Below are positions 1 through 7,375 of a stretch of DNA of 64,000 bases, piece by piece. The notes under the pieces are model-generated. The model worked only from the letters and a program-made list of their open reading frames with translations. It had not been told where the DNA came from and made no database searches. The stretch comes from Rhizobium rosettiformans W3 (GTDB lineage Bacteria; Pseudomonadota; Alphaproteobacteria; Rhizobiales; Rhizobiaceae), in NCBI RefSeq assembly GCF_004912135.1, contig NZ_STGU01000006.1, positions 186,001 to 250,000 on the forward strand, in the 5' to 3' direction. Made by a program: the position numbers and the translations under genes. Numbering within the stretch: position 1 is the first letter of the stretch; each line of letters opens with the position of its first letter.

Positions 1-361
1 GGCACACAAGGAAGATGCCTGGCCGGCAAACCTCTCCGGCGGTCAGCAGCAGCGCGTGGCAATTGCACGCGCGCTCGCGCCCTCGCCCAAGGTTCTGCTC
101 TGCGACGAGCCGACATCGGCGCTCGATCCGGAGCTTGCGGGCGAAGTGGTCGATGTGCTCGGCCAGCTTGCCTCGGAAGGCACGACCATGGTGATGGCCA
201 CGCATGACCTGCGTCTCGCCTCGAAGATCGCCAATCAGGTGGTCTTTCTGGAAGCCGGCCAGGTGGTGGAGACCGGCAGCGCCGACGAGATCTTCCGCAC
301 GCCGCAGCGCGATCGCACCCGGCGTTTCGTCTCCTCGATCAGTGCCGCACAGACGGTTTAG
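1..361 (+). CDS. Amino-acid ABC transporter ATP-binding protein (3' part only)
   Basis: The gene enters from the left edge, so only about the last 119 codons are present. The visible part begins just before the ABC signature NLSGGQQQRVAIARAL, followed by the Walker B strand VLLCDEPTSALDPEL and the H-loop MVMATHDLRLA. The order and spacing match ATPases of the polar amino-acid uptake family (GlnQ/HisP type), which drive import with a periplasmic binding protein and permeases encoded upstream. The exact substrate cannot be read from this fragment. It ends 46 bp before a convergent gene. The lost N-terminus is a window-edge effect, not a truncation. Confidence 0.9.
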   Translation, partial: AHKEDAWPANLSGGQQQRVAIARALAPSPKVLLCDEPTSALDPELAGEVVDVLGQLASEGTTMVMATHDLRLASKIANQVVFLEAGQVVETGSADEIFRTPQRDRTRRFVSSISAAQTV

Positions 362-407
362 TGGCGCCAGCGGCGAGCAGCGCGGCTCACGGAACCTGCA
401 GCAGTTC

Positions 408-758
408 CTAAAGGTCGGGATCGGTCACGAAGGGCATGATGTCGACGCCGTCTCCGGGAAAGACGGTGATATGCGGGTGATCCTGGAACAGCCGGGCGGC
501 AGCCTCTGCCGTCGGCGCTTCCACGATGAGATAGCCGCAGATCGGATTGGACGCGGCGGCGATACCGTCACGCGTCACCCGCGTGGTCTTGCCCACCATG
601 CCGCCGCGATTGAGGATATGCGCGGCATTGCGCTCCTCCCATTCGACCCATTTCGGAATACCTTCGGCATCGATGGCATCCTGCTCGGCCTTGGACAGGT
701 TGCGAAAGCGCGCGAAATCCTCGGCTTTCATCGTGTAGACGGCGAGAAACTTCGGCAT
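408..758 (-). CDS. YCII-related domain protein
   Basis: A 116-residue protein with the ferredoxin-like fold pattern of YCII-related proteins: an N-terminal strand PKFLAVYTMK, a central PxWVEWEERNAAHIL helix, and a C-terminal LFQDHPHITVFPGDGVDIMPF segment with the usual His and acidic residues. Members are small cytoplasmic proteins of mostly unknown function. I chose the ATG at 758 because AGGGG lies 7 bases before it; an in-frame upstream start would have no ribosome site. It is the last gene of a probable minus-strand unit behind queF (75 bp gap). Confidence 0.75.
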   Translation of the reverse strand: MPKFLAVYTMKAEDFARFRNLSKAEQDAIDAEGIPKWVEWEERNAAHILNRGGMVGKTTRVTRDGIAAASNPICGYLIVEAPTAEAAARLFQDHPHITVFPGDGVDIMPFVTDPDL

Positions 759-833
759 GCAGCACCCCTGGTTGTTGTTGATCATCTGGGAAACTAGGGC
801 AGCGGAGGAGCGAAGTCACCCGCGGCCGGGTCA

Positions 834-1298
834 TTACCCGCGGCCGCGATAGGTTGCCACCCCCTGATCCGGCAGCCAGACGCCCTTTGGCGGCTCGCCG
901 GTCTGCCAGAAGACGTCGATCGGGATGCCGCCCCGCGGATACCAATAGGCACCGATCCTGAGCCATTTGGGATCGAGCAGCTCGACGATCCGCTTGGCGA
1001 TATAGACCGAGCAATCCTCGTGGAAGGCGCCGTGATTGCGGAAGGAAAAGAGGAAGAGCTTCAAGGACTTCGATTCCACCAGCCAGTCGCCCGGAATGTA
1101 GTCGATGACGATATGGGCGAAATCCGGCTGGCCGGTCATCGGGCAGAGCGAGGTGAATTCGGGCGCGGTGAAACGCACGACATAGTCCGTGCCGGCATTG
1201 CCGTTCGGCACACGCTCCATCACGGCGGTTTCCGGGCTGGTGGGGGCTTCCACGCTCTGGCCGAGCTGGGTGAGCCCGGAGGTATCGGTCTTGCTCAT
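834..1298 (-). CDS. queF: NADPH-dependent 7-cyano-7-deazaguanine reductase QueF
   Basis: QueF reduces preQ0 to preQ1 in queuosine biosynthesis for tRNA wobble position 34. The 154-residue length is that of the short, unimodular QueF type. Visible hallmarks are the catalytic cysteine in [15 protein letters not shown], the QueF motif [16 protein letters not shown] with the following FHEDC, and [16 protein letters not shown] near the C-terminus. The ATG at 1298 follows AAGGAA by about 6 bases and is preferred over an upstream in-frame start. Only 17 bp separate it from the upstream metal exporter, so the two are probably cotranscribed, although no functional link is obvious. No preQ1 riboswitch fits in that short gap. 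Confidence 0.93.
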   Translation of the reverse strand: MSKTDTSGLTQLGQSVEAPTSPETAVMERVPNGNAGTDYVVRFTAPEFTSLCPMTGQPDFAHIVIDYIPGDWLVESKSLKLFLFSFRNHGAFHEDCSVYIAKRIVELLDPKWLRIGAYWYPRGGIPIDVFWQTGEPPKGVWLPDQGVATYRGRG

Positions 1299-1315
1299 GA
1301 TCTGTTCCTTAGAGT

Positions 1316-2224
1316 TCAACGGCCAAGCTCGACGCCGGCGCCATGCGCCATCTCGTTTTCGGGCTCGACATGGATGGTGACGCGGGTGCCGGGCACTGCC
1401 TTGTGCACGGCCATTTCCAGCCGGTCGCAGATGACATGGGCGTCCCTGACGGTCATCTTGGAGGGAACCACCAGATCGAAAGCTACGAAGGTGGCGGCCC
1501 CGGCGCGCCGCGAGCGCAGATAATGCACGCCGAGCGAGCCTTCGGAGTTTTCCTTGATCGCTTCGCGGATGGCCTCCGCCTCGTCCGGCGAGACCGCGAC
1601 ATCCATCAGGCCGGCGACCGACTGGGCGATCACCTTCCAGCCCTGCCAGATGATGTTGAGCGCCACGAGGATGGCGAGGATCGGATCGAGGATCGCATAG
1701 CCGGTGGCGAGCACCAGAACGAGGCCGATGATCACGCCGACGGAGGTCACCACGTCGGACATGATGTGCTGGCCATCGGCCGAGAGCGCCGGCGAGCGAT
1801 GGCTGCGCCCGACGCGGATCAGGAGCGTTGCCCAGGCGGCATTGATCACCGCGGCGGCGCCATTGATCGCCAGCCCGAGGAAAGGCGCATCCGGCAGCGT
1901 CGGGGCCTGCAGCGCCGGGATCGCCTCGCGGATGATCAGGAGCGCCGCGACCACGATCAGCACACCTTCGAGAACGGCGGAAAGATACTCCGCCTTGTGG
2001 TGGCCGTAAGGATGGTCGTCATCGGCCGGCTTCTGTGCATAGCGAATCACGAAATAGGCAAGGAAGGCGGCGATCACGTTGACGGTCGATTCCAGGCCGT
2101 CGGAGAGCAGCGCGACGGAGCCGGTGACCCACCAGGCAAGCAGTTTCAGCCCCATGACCCCGAAGGCAAGCGGTATGCCCCAGAACGCGATGCGCCGGAC
2201 GAGCGTATTGTCTTCAGCCACCAT
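1316..2224 (-). CDS. Cation diffusion facilitator (CDF) family metal exporter
   Basis: A 302-residue inner-membrane protein with about six membrane segments and a cytoplasmic C-terminal domain ([15 protein letters not shown]...HVEPENEM), typical of CDF proton/divalent metal antiporters. The signature [11 protein letters not shown] lies after helix 2, and the helix-5 site reads [11 protein letters not shown] with HxxxD. The helix-2 site reads SDGLEST, so the second position of the usual DxxxD pair is not Asp, which blurs prediction of the metal (Zn, Mn, Fe or Co). The ATG at 2224 follows GGGAAGAG. The 5' region holds two hairpins, one of them terminator-like (separate entry), hinting at transcript-level control. 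Confidence 0.88.
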   Translation of the reverse strand: MVAEDNTLVRRIAFWGIPLAFGVMGLKLLAWWVTGSVALLSDGLESTVNVIAAFLAYFVIRYAQKPADDDHPYGHHKAEYLSAVLEGVLIVVAALLIIREAIPALQAPTLPDAPFLGLAINGAAAVINAAWATLLIRVGRSHRSPALSADGQHIMSDVVTSVGVIIGLVLVLATGYAILDPILAILVALNIIWQGWKVIAQSVAGLMDVAVSPDEAEAIREAIKENSEGSLGVHYLRSRRAGAATFVAFDLVVPSKMTVRDAHVICDRLEMAVHKAVPGTRVTIHVEPENEMAHGAGVELGR

Positions 2225-2248
2225 GGCCTCTTCCCTGCAGATGCGAGT

Positions 2249-2347
2249 GAATTGCAGACGCAATTCCAAAAACGACAAAACCGCCCGGCAAGAGCGGGCG
2301 GTTCGGTTGGATGGGAGGGTAATGCCGAAGGGTTGAGGAAAGGTCAA
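2249..2347 (-). promoter_or_regulatory. Leader of the CDF exporter: promoter-like sites, terminator-like hairpin and second hairpin
   Basis: Reading the minus strand towards the exporter: TTGACC (2342-2347), 17 bp, CATTAC (2319-2324), then a perfect 9-bp stem (2295-2303 with 2279-2287, loop of 7) followed by TTGTCGTTTTT, then a perfect 7-bp stem GAATTGC/GCAATTC (2249-2266), then the Shine-Dalgarno and ATG. The first hairpin looks like an intrinsic terminator, yet no minus-strand gene lies upstream, so it would act inside the exporter's own 5' UTR or stop antisense transcripts into it. Promoter and function are inference. Confidence 0.45.
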
Positions 2348-2387
2348 GGCTGGAGGTGGGGGATGCACAGCGGGCTGCGTTGCCTTT

Positions 2388-2406
2388 TATAACGCGACGC
2401 GTTATA
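2388..2406. promoter_or_regulatory. Perfect palindrome upstream of higBA (probable HigA operator)
   Basis: TATAACGCG-A-CGCGTTATA is a 19-bp inverted repeat with 9-bp perfect arms around one base, ending 7 bases before the higB ATG. HigA-type antitoxins autorepress by binding such palindromes over the promoter, and the TATAAC arm itself could serve as a -10 element. Only seven bases remain between the palindrome and the start codon and no Shine-Dalgarno is present, so higB may be translated from a very short or leaderless mRNA. Confidence 0.65.
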
Positions 2407-2413
2407 CCTAGCC

Positions 2414-2698
2414 ATGATCCAGAGTTTCGCAGATGCCGAAACCGAGCGCATCTGGTCCGGCCAGCGAAGCCGAAAGCTTCCGCCGGATATACAGGCTGTG
2501 GCACTCAGGAAGCTTCGCTTGATGAACAGTGCTCGCCAGCTGACTGACCTGCGCGTACCGCCTGGAAATCGGCTGGAAGCTTTGAAGGGTAATGGGCTCG
2601 GGCAGCACAGTATCCGGATCAACGACCAGTGGCGCATCTGCTTTACCTGGAATGATGGAGGACCAAGCGATGTCGGGATCGTCGACTACCATGACTGA
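2414..2698 (+). CDS. higB: HigB/RelE-family mRNA interferase toxin
   Basis: A 94-residue protein of the HigB (plasmid maintenance killer) family, ribosome-dependent mRNA endonucleases of the RelE superfold. It shows LTDLRVPPGNRLEALKG, then QHSIRINDQWRICFTW and the terminal VGIVDYHD, the conserved order in this family. It lies directly upstream of the antitoxin with overlapping reading frames, the toxin-first order typical of higBA. The start is the first ATG after the palindrome, without a visible ribosome site. The frame appears intact, so the toxin should be active. Confidence 0.87.
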   Translation: MIQSFADAETERIWSGQRSRKLPPDIQAVALRKLRLMNSARQLTDLRVPPGNRLEALKGNGLGQHSIRINDQWRICFTWNDGGPSDVGIVDYHD

Positions 2699-2984
2699 CC
2701 TCATACCCAATCCCCATCCGGGCGACATCCTGCTCGAAGATTTTCTGAAGCCGATGGGACTGAGCCAGAATGCTCTGGCTCGGGCGCTCCATGTCCCGCC
2801 CCGCAGGATCAATGAGATCGTGCTCGGCAAGCGGTCGCTGACCGCCGATACCGACCTGCGTCTCTCACGCTACTTCGGCGTGTCGGAGGGCTTTTTTCTC
2901 GGCCTGCAGGCTGATTACGATCTGATGCAGCGGCGGCGGGAGATCGAGGACGAGTTGAAGCGGATTGAGCCTAGGGCGGCGTGA
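2670..2984 (+). CDS. higA: HigA-family antitoxin, XRE-type helix-turn-helix
   Basis: The partner of HigB. The core starts PNPHPGDILLEDFLKPMGLSQ and continues NALARALHVPPRRINEIV, a lambda-repressor-like helix-turn-helix, ending in a charged helix EIEDELKRIEP. Two starts are possible. The ATG at 2670 has GGAGG eight bases upstream and gives 104 residues; the ATG at 2691 gives 97 residues but has no ribosome site. I favour 2670, which places the start inside higB (29-bp overlap) and implies translational coupling. The protein should neutralise HigB and repress the operon through the palindrome at 2388-2406. Confidence 0.87.
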   Translation: MSGSSTTMTDLIPNPHPGDILLEDFLKPMGLSQNALARALHVPPRRINEIVLGKRSLTADTDLRLSRYFGVSEGFFLGLQADYDLMQRRREIEDELKRIEPRAA

Positions 2985-3015
2985 ATGCCACACTAAATAA
3001 TGCGGCACGAGAACC

Positions 3016-3648
3016 TCAAAATATCAGATAGTGGAACACTGTGCCGTTCTGACGGATACCGGCATATTTCCCGGATTCGCGATCGCGCAGAGTCCCAGTC
3101 TCATCCACATAGGTATTTGCTTCCAGAAACTCGTCTAGCCCCCGCGTATCGAACCGATCAATGCTGCCACGCTCGGACCCATCCTGATTGTACATGACCG
3201 TGCGCGTCAGTGTGGAAGTAACACCTCGTCTTGAAAGGTCAACCGTTTGCAGAGTGCCTTGGTTGATTGCCTCCAGATAGGCTCTAGCTCGAACCCCCTC
3301 AATCCCCGGTTCCCGGGCCTTTTCCATGGTGGCTTCAAGGTCTCGGCGCGCATAATCGGATTCAGAGATCGTGCGGCCTTCACCAACCTTCGTATATGAG
3401 TAGGTGCCATCCGCATTGTCGGTCCTGACTGCACCGTCCATGGTAAACATGCCAATCGAGGAACTCATGCTGCTGGCGATTTCGATAATCTTGCCAATGG
3501 CGTCGCCAGCCTTGAAGACATCGTCGGTATAGCCAGTCGCAGTCGTCGCTCCAGGATTTGCAGATGCCGGGACTTCCGCCACCCCGCCCTGAGATCTGAA
3601 CAGCACGGCAATCGAGCTGGCACTGAGCGAAGACACGGGAGTAAACAT
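3016..3648 (-). CDS. Hypothetical protein, unknown function
   Basis: I do not recognise this 210-residue protein. The N-terminus MFTPVSSLSASSIAVLFRSQ and a Ser/Thr/Gly-rich stretch up to about residue 75 look unstructured, followed by a more regular part with SYTKVGEGRTISESDYA, acidic/basic helices (LEATMEKAREPGIEGVRARAY) and a C-terminal segment with three DRFDTRG/DETGTLRDRES-like turns. No membrane segment and no clear signal peptide are visible. The ATG at 3648 is chosen because the protein-like composition begins there; an in-frame upstream extension is Arg-rich. It stands alone between higBA and trpE(G). Confidence 0.55.
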   Translation of the reverse strand: MFTPVSSLSASSIAVLFRSQGGVAEVPASANPGATTATGYTDDVFKAGDAIGKIIEIASSMSSSIGMFTMDGAVRTDNADGTYSYTKVGEGRTISESDYARRDLEATMEKAREPGIEGVRARAYLEAINQGTLQTVDLSRRGVTSTLTRTVMYNQDGSERGSIDRFDTRGLDEFLEANTYVDETGTLRDRESGKYAGIRQNGTVFHYLIF

Positions 3649-3825
3649 AAGGTGCACCCATAAATCGCGAAACCGCCGGCATGGCGCTTCATTGTATTCC
3701 GGCCTCATGCCTACAAAACAGTAGGATTAAGAAACTAATAATTCGTTATTTTGAAATCCATAGTAGATATTCGCGATTTGCCGCAACCAAGAGCAGGTTC
3801 GGTATTCAAATCGCAAATCAGGTAA

Positions 3826-3847
3826 GCGCGGCCATGTTCAGCCGCGC
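3826..3847 (-). terminator. Probable terminator of trpE(G)
   Basis: A perfect 7-bp GC stem GCGCGGC/GCCGCGC with an 8-base loop lies 16 bp after the trpE(G) stop on the minus strand, followed by TTACCTGATTTG. The T content of the tail is modest, so efficiency is uncertain. Confidence 0.5.
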
Positions 3848-3862
3848 CCCCTATCCATTTCC

Positions 3863-6052
3863 TCAAGCCGCCTTCACCTTCGCGCGTTTCGCCAGATGCG
3901 CCACCACGTTCTCGATCATCCGCATGCCAGCGTCGCCGCCGAGCGTCATGATCGATTCCGGGTGGAACTGGACGGCAGCGACCGGTTCCTTGGCGTGTTC
4001 GATGCCCATGATCGTGCCGTCTTCGCTTTCGGCCGTGATCATGAACTCGCGCGGCAGCGACGAGGGATCGGCGAAGATCGAGTGGTAGCGGCCGACGGTG
4101 ACTTCGCGGCCCAGCCCCGAGAAGACAAGGCCCGGTTCGAGCACGCGGATGCGCGACGGCTTGCCATGCATGGGAACGGCGAGCTGGCGCAGTTCCCCGC
4201 CATAGGCTTCGGCCAGCGCCTGCAGGCCGAGGCAGACGCCGAAGATCGGCAGTTCGCGCGCGCGCGCCTTCTTGATCGTCGCCTTGCAGTCGAAATCCGT
4301 CGGCGAGCCCGGACCGGGCGACAGGACGACGAGGTCGGGATTGAGGCGATCGAAGATCTCTTCCGGCACCGGCGTGCGAACCGTGTTCACGGTGGCACCC
4401 GTCTGGCGGAAATAGTTGGCGAGCGTGTGGACGAAACTGTCCTCATGGTCGACGAGCAGGATGTTGACCCCCTCGCCCACGCGCGCCACACCGCGCTTGG
4501 AAGACGCATCATTGCCGCTCTTGGCATCACGGATCGCTGCAATCATGGCGGAGGCCTTCAGTTCGGTTTCGGCTTCTTCTTCCTGCGGGTCGCTGTCATT
4601 CAGAAGCGTCGCACCGGCGCGCACTTCCGCAATGCCGTCCTTGATACGGACTGTGCGAAGCGTCAAACCGGTGTTCATGTCGCCGTTGAAGCCGACCATG
4701 CCGATGGCGCCGCCATACCAGGCGCGCGGGCTCTTCTCATGCGCCTCGATGAAACGCATGGCCCAGAGTTTCGGTGCGCCTGTCACGGTGACCGCCCATG
4801 CATGGCTGAGGAAGCCGTCGAAGGCGTCCATGCCGTCACGCAGGCGACCTTCGATGTGGTCGACGGTGTGGATGAGGCGCGAATACATCTCGATCTGACG
4901 GCGGCCGATGACCTTGACGGAGCCCGGCTCGCAGACGCGGCTCTTGTCGTTGCGGTCGACGTCGGAGCACATGGTGAGCTCGCTCTCGTCCTTTTTGGAG
5001 TTGAGGAGCTTCAGAATCTGGGCCGAATCCTCGATCGGATCGGCACCGCGGCGGATCGTGCCGGAGATCGGGCAGGTCTCGATGCGCCGGCCATTGACCC
5101 GCACGAACATCTCCGGCGATGCGCCGACGAGATATTCCTGGTTGCCGAGATTGATGAAGAAGGAATAGGGCGAGGGATTGATTTCCTTCAGCCGCTTGGA
5201 GATCTGCGACGGCTTCGAATCGCAGCGCTCCATGAACTTCTGCCCCGGCACGACTTCGAAAAGATCACCCTTGCGGAAGCTCTCCTTGGCCTTGGTGACG
5301 AGTTCGGCATATTCGCCCGGGCGATGATCGCCGCGCGGCGGGATGGTGTCCGTATGCTGGAAGGGTTCGGGCGCAATCTCTTCCGCCTGACCGATCGTGG
5401 TCAGGTCACCCTTGGTGAAGTCGTAACGGTCGATCCAGGCCTTGGCGGAATAGTGGTCGACGACGAGGATCTCGTCCGGCAGGAAGAGCACCATGTCACG
5501 CTGATCGTCGGGGCGGACAAGCTTCAGATCGATCGCGTCGAACTGGAAGGCGAGATCATAGCCGAAGGCGCCGAAAAGGCCGATGGCGCTGTCTTCCTCG
5601 GAGTAGAAGAGCTCGGTGACGGCACGCAGCACGGTAAACACCGTCGGCATCTTGGAGCGTTCTTCCTCGGTGAAGACGCGCGACGGCGGCTTGACGTCGA
5701 GATCGAGCCGGGTGGCCGTGCGGGCGCCGAGCGCCAGATCCTCGACGGTCGCAAGCTTGTTCGCGATCATCGACAGCAGCGCTTCTCCGCGGCCGTTATA
5801 GGCCTCGATCCAGACCTTGCGGCCGAAGGAGGATATGCCAAGCGGCGGATCGACGATGGCCGTGTCCCAGCGGGTATAGCGGCCCGGATATTCGTAGTTC
5901 GACGAGAAGACCGCGCCGCGCCGTTCGTCGAGCTTGTCGACATAGGTGGAGATGGCATCGCCATAAGGCGTCGGCCGGCGCTTGCGCGTGACGGTCACAC
6001 CGCCGCGCGTCTGATAGGCTTCCGAGCCGTCTTCCTGCAAAATCGTCGACAT
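3863..6052 (-). CDS. trpE: Fused anthranilate synthase TrpE(G)
   Basis: A 729-residue fusion of the chorismate-binding component I (about residues 1-515) and the glutamine amidotransferase component II (about 535-725), the arrangement known from rhizobia. It converts chorismate and glutamine to anthranilate, the first step of tryptophan synthesis. Component I shows [18 protein letters not shown] and [18 protein letters not shown]; component II shows the oxyanion strand LSPGPGSP, the nucleophile loop [15 protein letters not shown] and the HPESI triad motif. The ATG follows AGAAGGA. Expression should be governed by the upstream leader peptide and attenuator, and in known homologues the enzyme is also inhibited by tryptophan. 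Confidence 0.96.
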   Translation of the reverse strand: MSTILQEDGSEAYQTRGGVTVTRKRRPTPYGDAISTYVDKLDERRGAVFSSNYEYPGRYTRWDTAIVDPPLGISSFGRKVWIEAYNGRGEALLSMIANKLATVEDLALGARTATRLDLDVKPPSRVFTEEERSKMPTVFTVLRAVTELFYSEEDSAIGLFGAFGYDLAFQFDAIDLKLVRPDDQRDMVLFLPDEILVVDHYSAKAWIDRYDFTKGDLTTIGQAEEIAPEPFQHTDTIPPRGDHRPGEYAELVTKAKESFRKGDLFEVVPGQKFMERCDSKPSQISKRLKEINPSPYSFFINLGNQEYLVGASPEMFVRVNGRRIETCPISGTIRRGADPIEDSAQILKLLNSKKDESELTMCSDVDRNDKSRVCEPGSVKVIGRRQIEMYSRLIHTVDHIEGRLRDGMDAFDGFLSHAWAVTVTGAPKLWAMRFIEAHEKSPRAWYGGAIGMVGFNGDMNTGLTLRTVRIKDGIAEVRAGATLLNDSDPQEEEAETELKASAMIAAIRDAKSGNDASSKRGVARVGEGVNILLVDHEDSFVHTLANYFRQTGATVNTVRTPVPEEIFDRLNPDLVVLSPGPGSPTDFDCKATIKKARARELPIFGVCLGLQALAEAYGGELRQLAVPMHGKPSRIRVLEPGLVFSGLGREVTVGRYHSIFADPSSLPREFMITAESEDGTIMGIEHAKEPVAAVQFHPESIMTLGGDAGMRMIENVVAHLAKRAKVKAA

Positions 6053-6103
6053 ATCTGTCCTTCTCCACTCTTCAGGGCCCGTCTCCTGCAGGCCTTGAAT
6101 ACG

Positions 6104-6138
6104 AAAAAGCCGCCTCAGGAGTGTTTCCGGGCGGCTTT
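6104..6138 (-). terminator. Attenuator terminator in the trpE(G) leader
   Basis: On the minus strand AAAGCCGCC pairs with GGCGGCTTT across a 16-base loop and is followed by TTCG, lying 40 bp downstream of the trpL stop and about 50 bp before trpE(G). Its position between a Trp-codon leader and the structural gene marks it as the transcription attenuator. In Sinorhizobium meliloti the terminated leader is a stable small RNA (rnTrpL); the same is expected here. Confidence 0.85.
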
Positions 6139-6177
6139 GGGGTCAATCGTCTAAAGACATGACTGGTCAAGGCCGCG

Positions 6178-6222
6178 TCAGCGTGCCCACCACCAAGCAA
6201 TGTTCTTCGAAACGATCTTCAT
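6178..6222 (-). CDS. trpL: trp operon leader peptide TrpL (14 aa)
   Basis: The minus strand reads ATG followed by codons for MKIVSKNIAWWWAR and TGA, with three consecutive TGG tryptophan codons. Ribosome stalling at these codons when Trp-tRNA is scarce should disrupt the downstream terminator and let transcription reach trpE(G). The length of 14 residues and the C-terminal WWWAR agree with the S. meliloti leader peptide peTrpL as I remember it, which also acts in trans in antibiotic response; the N-terminal half differs. No Shine-Dalgarno is visible, consistent with a leaderless mRNA that starts at the AUG. Confidence 0.9.
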   Translation of the reverse strand: MKIVSKNIAWWWAR

Positions 6223-6229
6223 GGCGACA

Positions 6230-6258
6230 GGAATACCGTGGAGCCCGCGCCTTAGCAA
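6230..6258 (-). promoter_or_regulatory. Predicted trpL-trpE(G) promoter
   Basis: On the minus strand TTGCTA (6253-6258) and TATTCC (6230-6235) are separated by exactly 17 bp. Seven bases follow before the A of the trpL ATG at 6222, so transcription would be expected to start at or next to the start codon. This matches the leaderless trpL transcript described for S. meliloti. Confidence 0.65.
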
Positions 6259-6339
6259 GGGCGTTTTGCAGTGCTCGTATCATGAACTTTTCGGCGGCTC
6301 GCGCCTTATCGACCCGGTGGCTGGGGAGACGGAGACGAG

Positions 6340-7317
6340 ATGACGAAGACCAAACTGCCGGCCCGGTTCGGCTTGCTGCCCGCCTTGCTGTTCGCCTTGC
6401 CGATCGCAACGGGGCTGACGCTTCCCGCCCGCGGCCCGCAACCGGCCCCTCGCCCCGAAGCGGCGGCCCCTGCTCCAGACACCGGCGCGGACGCGGCAAG
6501 CGACGAGGCCAAACCCGCTGACAAGGCGACGGTGCCGACACCGGATCCCAAGCCGGCACCGCCTGTGGCAGACGAGACGAAGGCCGACGGCAAAACACAG
6601 GCTTCGGAGAAAACCAGGAACGAAGAGCCACAAGCCGGCAATCCATCCGAGGCAGCGGACGAGACGCCGAACACGGAGAAGACGGAAGGCACAGGCACAT
6701 CCGGGGCGGAGCCGGAGGAAAAGGCAGAACCTGCAGACCCGCCGCCAGCAGCCGAAGACCCGAAGGCGCTGGCCGCCTGCCTGGCCGATCTCCGGGCGAT
6801 TGGTGCCCGTTTCGAACCCGCCTCCCCCATCTACGACGACGGCGGCTGCGGTATCGCAGCCCCGGTCACGCTCACGAAGATCCTGCCCGATGTGGCGCTC
6901 GAGCCGGAGGCTACACTTCGCTGCGAAACGGCGCTGCAGCTTGCAAGAATGACCCGCGACATGCTGAAGCCCGCGGCCCAAGCCGCCTTCCCTGACAAGC
7001 CAAAGCTTACCGCCATCCGCCAGGCATCCGGCTATGTCTGCCGCAACCGCAACAGCGCCGAAAATGGCAAGGTATCGGAGCATGCCTATGGCAATGCGAT
7101 CGACATCGCCGCCTTGCGTTTCGGAGAGAGGCAAGAGCCGGTGATGATCGCGAAGCAGGATGACGGCACGGCCGAGGCCGCCTTCCAGCGCGCCTTCAAC
7201 GCCATCGCCTGCCTCTACTTCACCACGGTGCTATCCCCCGGCAGCGACCCGACACACCAGGATCACATGCATCTCGACGTGATCGAGCGGAAGAGCGGGT
7301 ACCGGTATTGCCGGTAA
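6340..7317 (+). CDS. Extensin-like C-terminal domain protein, exported
   Basis: A 325-residue protein. Residues 1-30 form a signal sequence or membrane anchor (LLPALLFALPIATGLTLPA), residues 30-145 are a low-complexity linker rich in Pro, Ala, Glu and Lys, and about 145-325 are the extensin-like C domain. That domain shows ACLADLRAIGARFEP, CGIAAPVTL, VSEHAYGNAIDIAAL and DHMHLDVIERKSGYRYC; the SEHxxGNAxD and HxH elements resemble Zn-dependent LAS-type peptidases, suggesting a periplasmic role on peptidoglycan, although function in this family is not established. Cysteines at several conserved points may form disulfides. GGAGACGAG precedes the ATG. Confidence 0.85.
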   Translation: MTKTKLPARFGLLPALLFALPIATGLTLPARGPQPAPRPEAAAPAPDTGADAASDEAKPADKATVPTPDPKPAPPVADETKADGKTQASEKTRNEEPQAGNPSEAADETPNTEKTEGTGTSGAEPEEKAEPADPPPAAEDPKALAACLADLRAIGARFEPASPIYDDGGCGIAAPVTLTKILPDVALEPEATLRCETALQLARMTRDMLKPAAQAAFPDKPKLTAIRQASGYVCRNRNSAENGKVSEHAYGNAIDIAALRFGERQEPVMIAKQDDGTAEAAFQRAFNAIACLYFTTVLSPGSDPTHQDHMHLDVIERKSGYRYCR

Positions 7318-7330
7318 AGCGGAACGCGAA

Positions 7331-7354
7331 AGGCGGCGCATCTCTGCGCCGCCT
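7331..7354. terminator. Shared hairpin between convergent genes
   Basis: A perfect 10-bp stem AGGCGGCGCA/TGCGCCGCCT with a TCTC loop lies between the extensin-like gene and the TonB receptor gene, which converge here. The minus-side tail (TTCGCGTTCCGCTTT) has more T than the plus side. It probably ends both transcripts. Confidence 0.6.
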
Positions 7355-7375
7355 GCCGCAATCGTGTTGCTCCAC

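Noticed and set aside
1299..1315. preQ1 riboswitch before queF
   Set aside because: Only 17 bp separate queF from the upstream exporter stop; no room for the aptamer there.
3896..6154. A 752-codon plus-strand open frame
   Set aside because: Exact antisense of trpE(G); no ribosome site, composition not protein-like.
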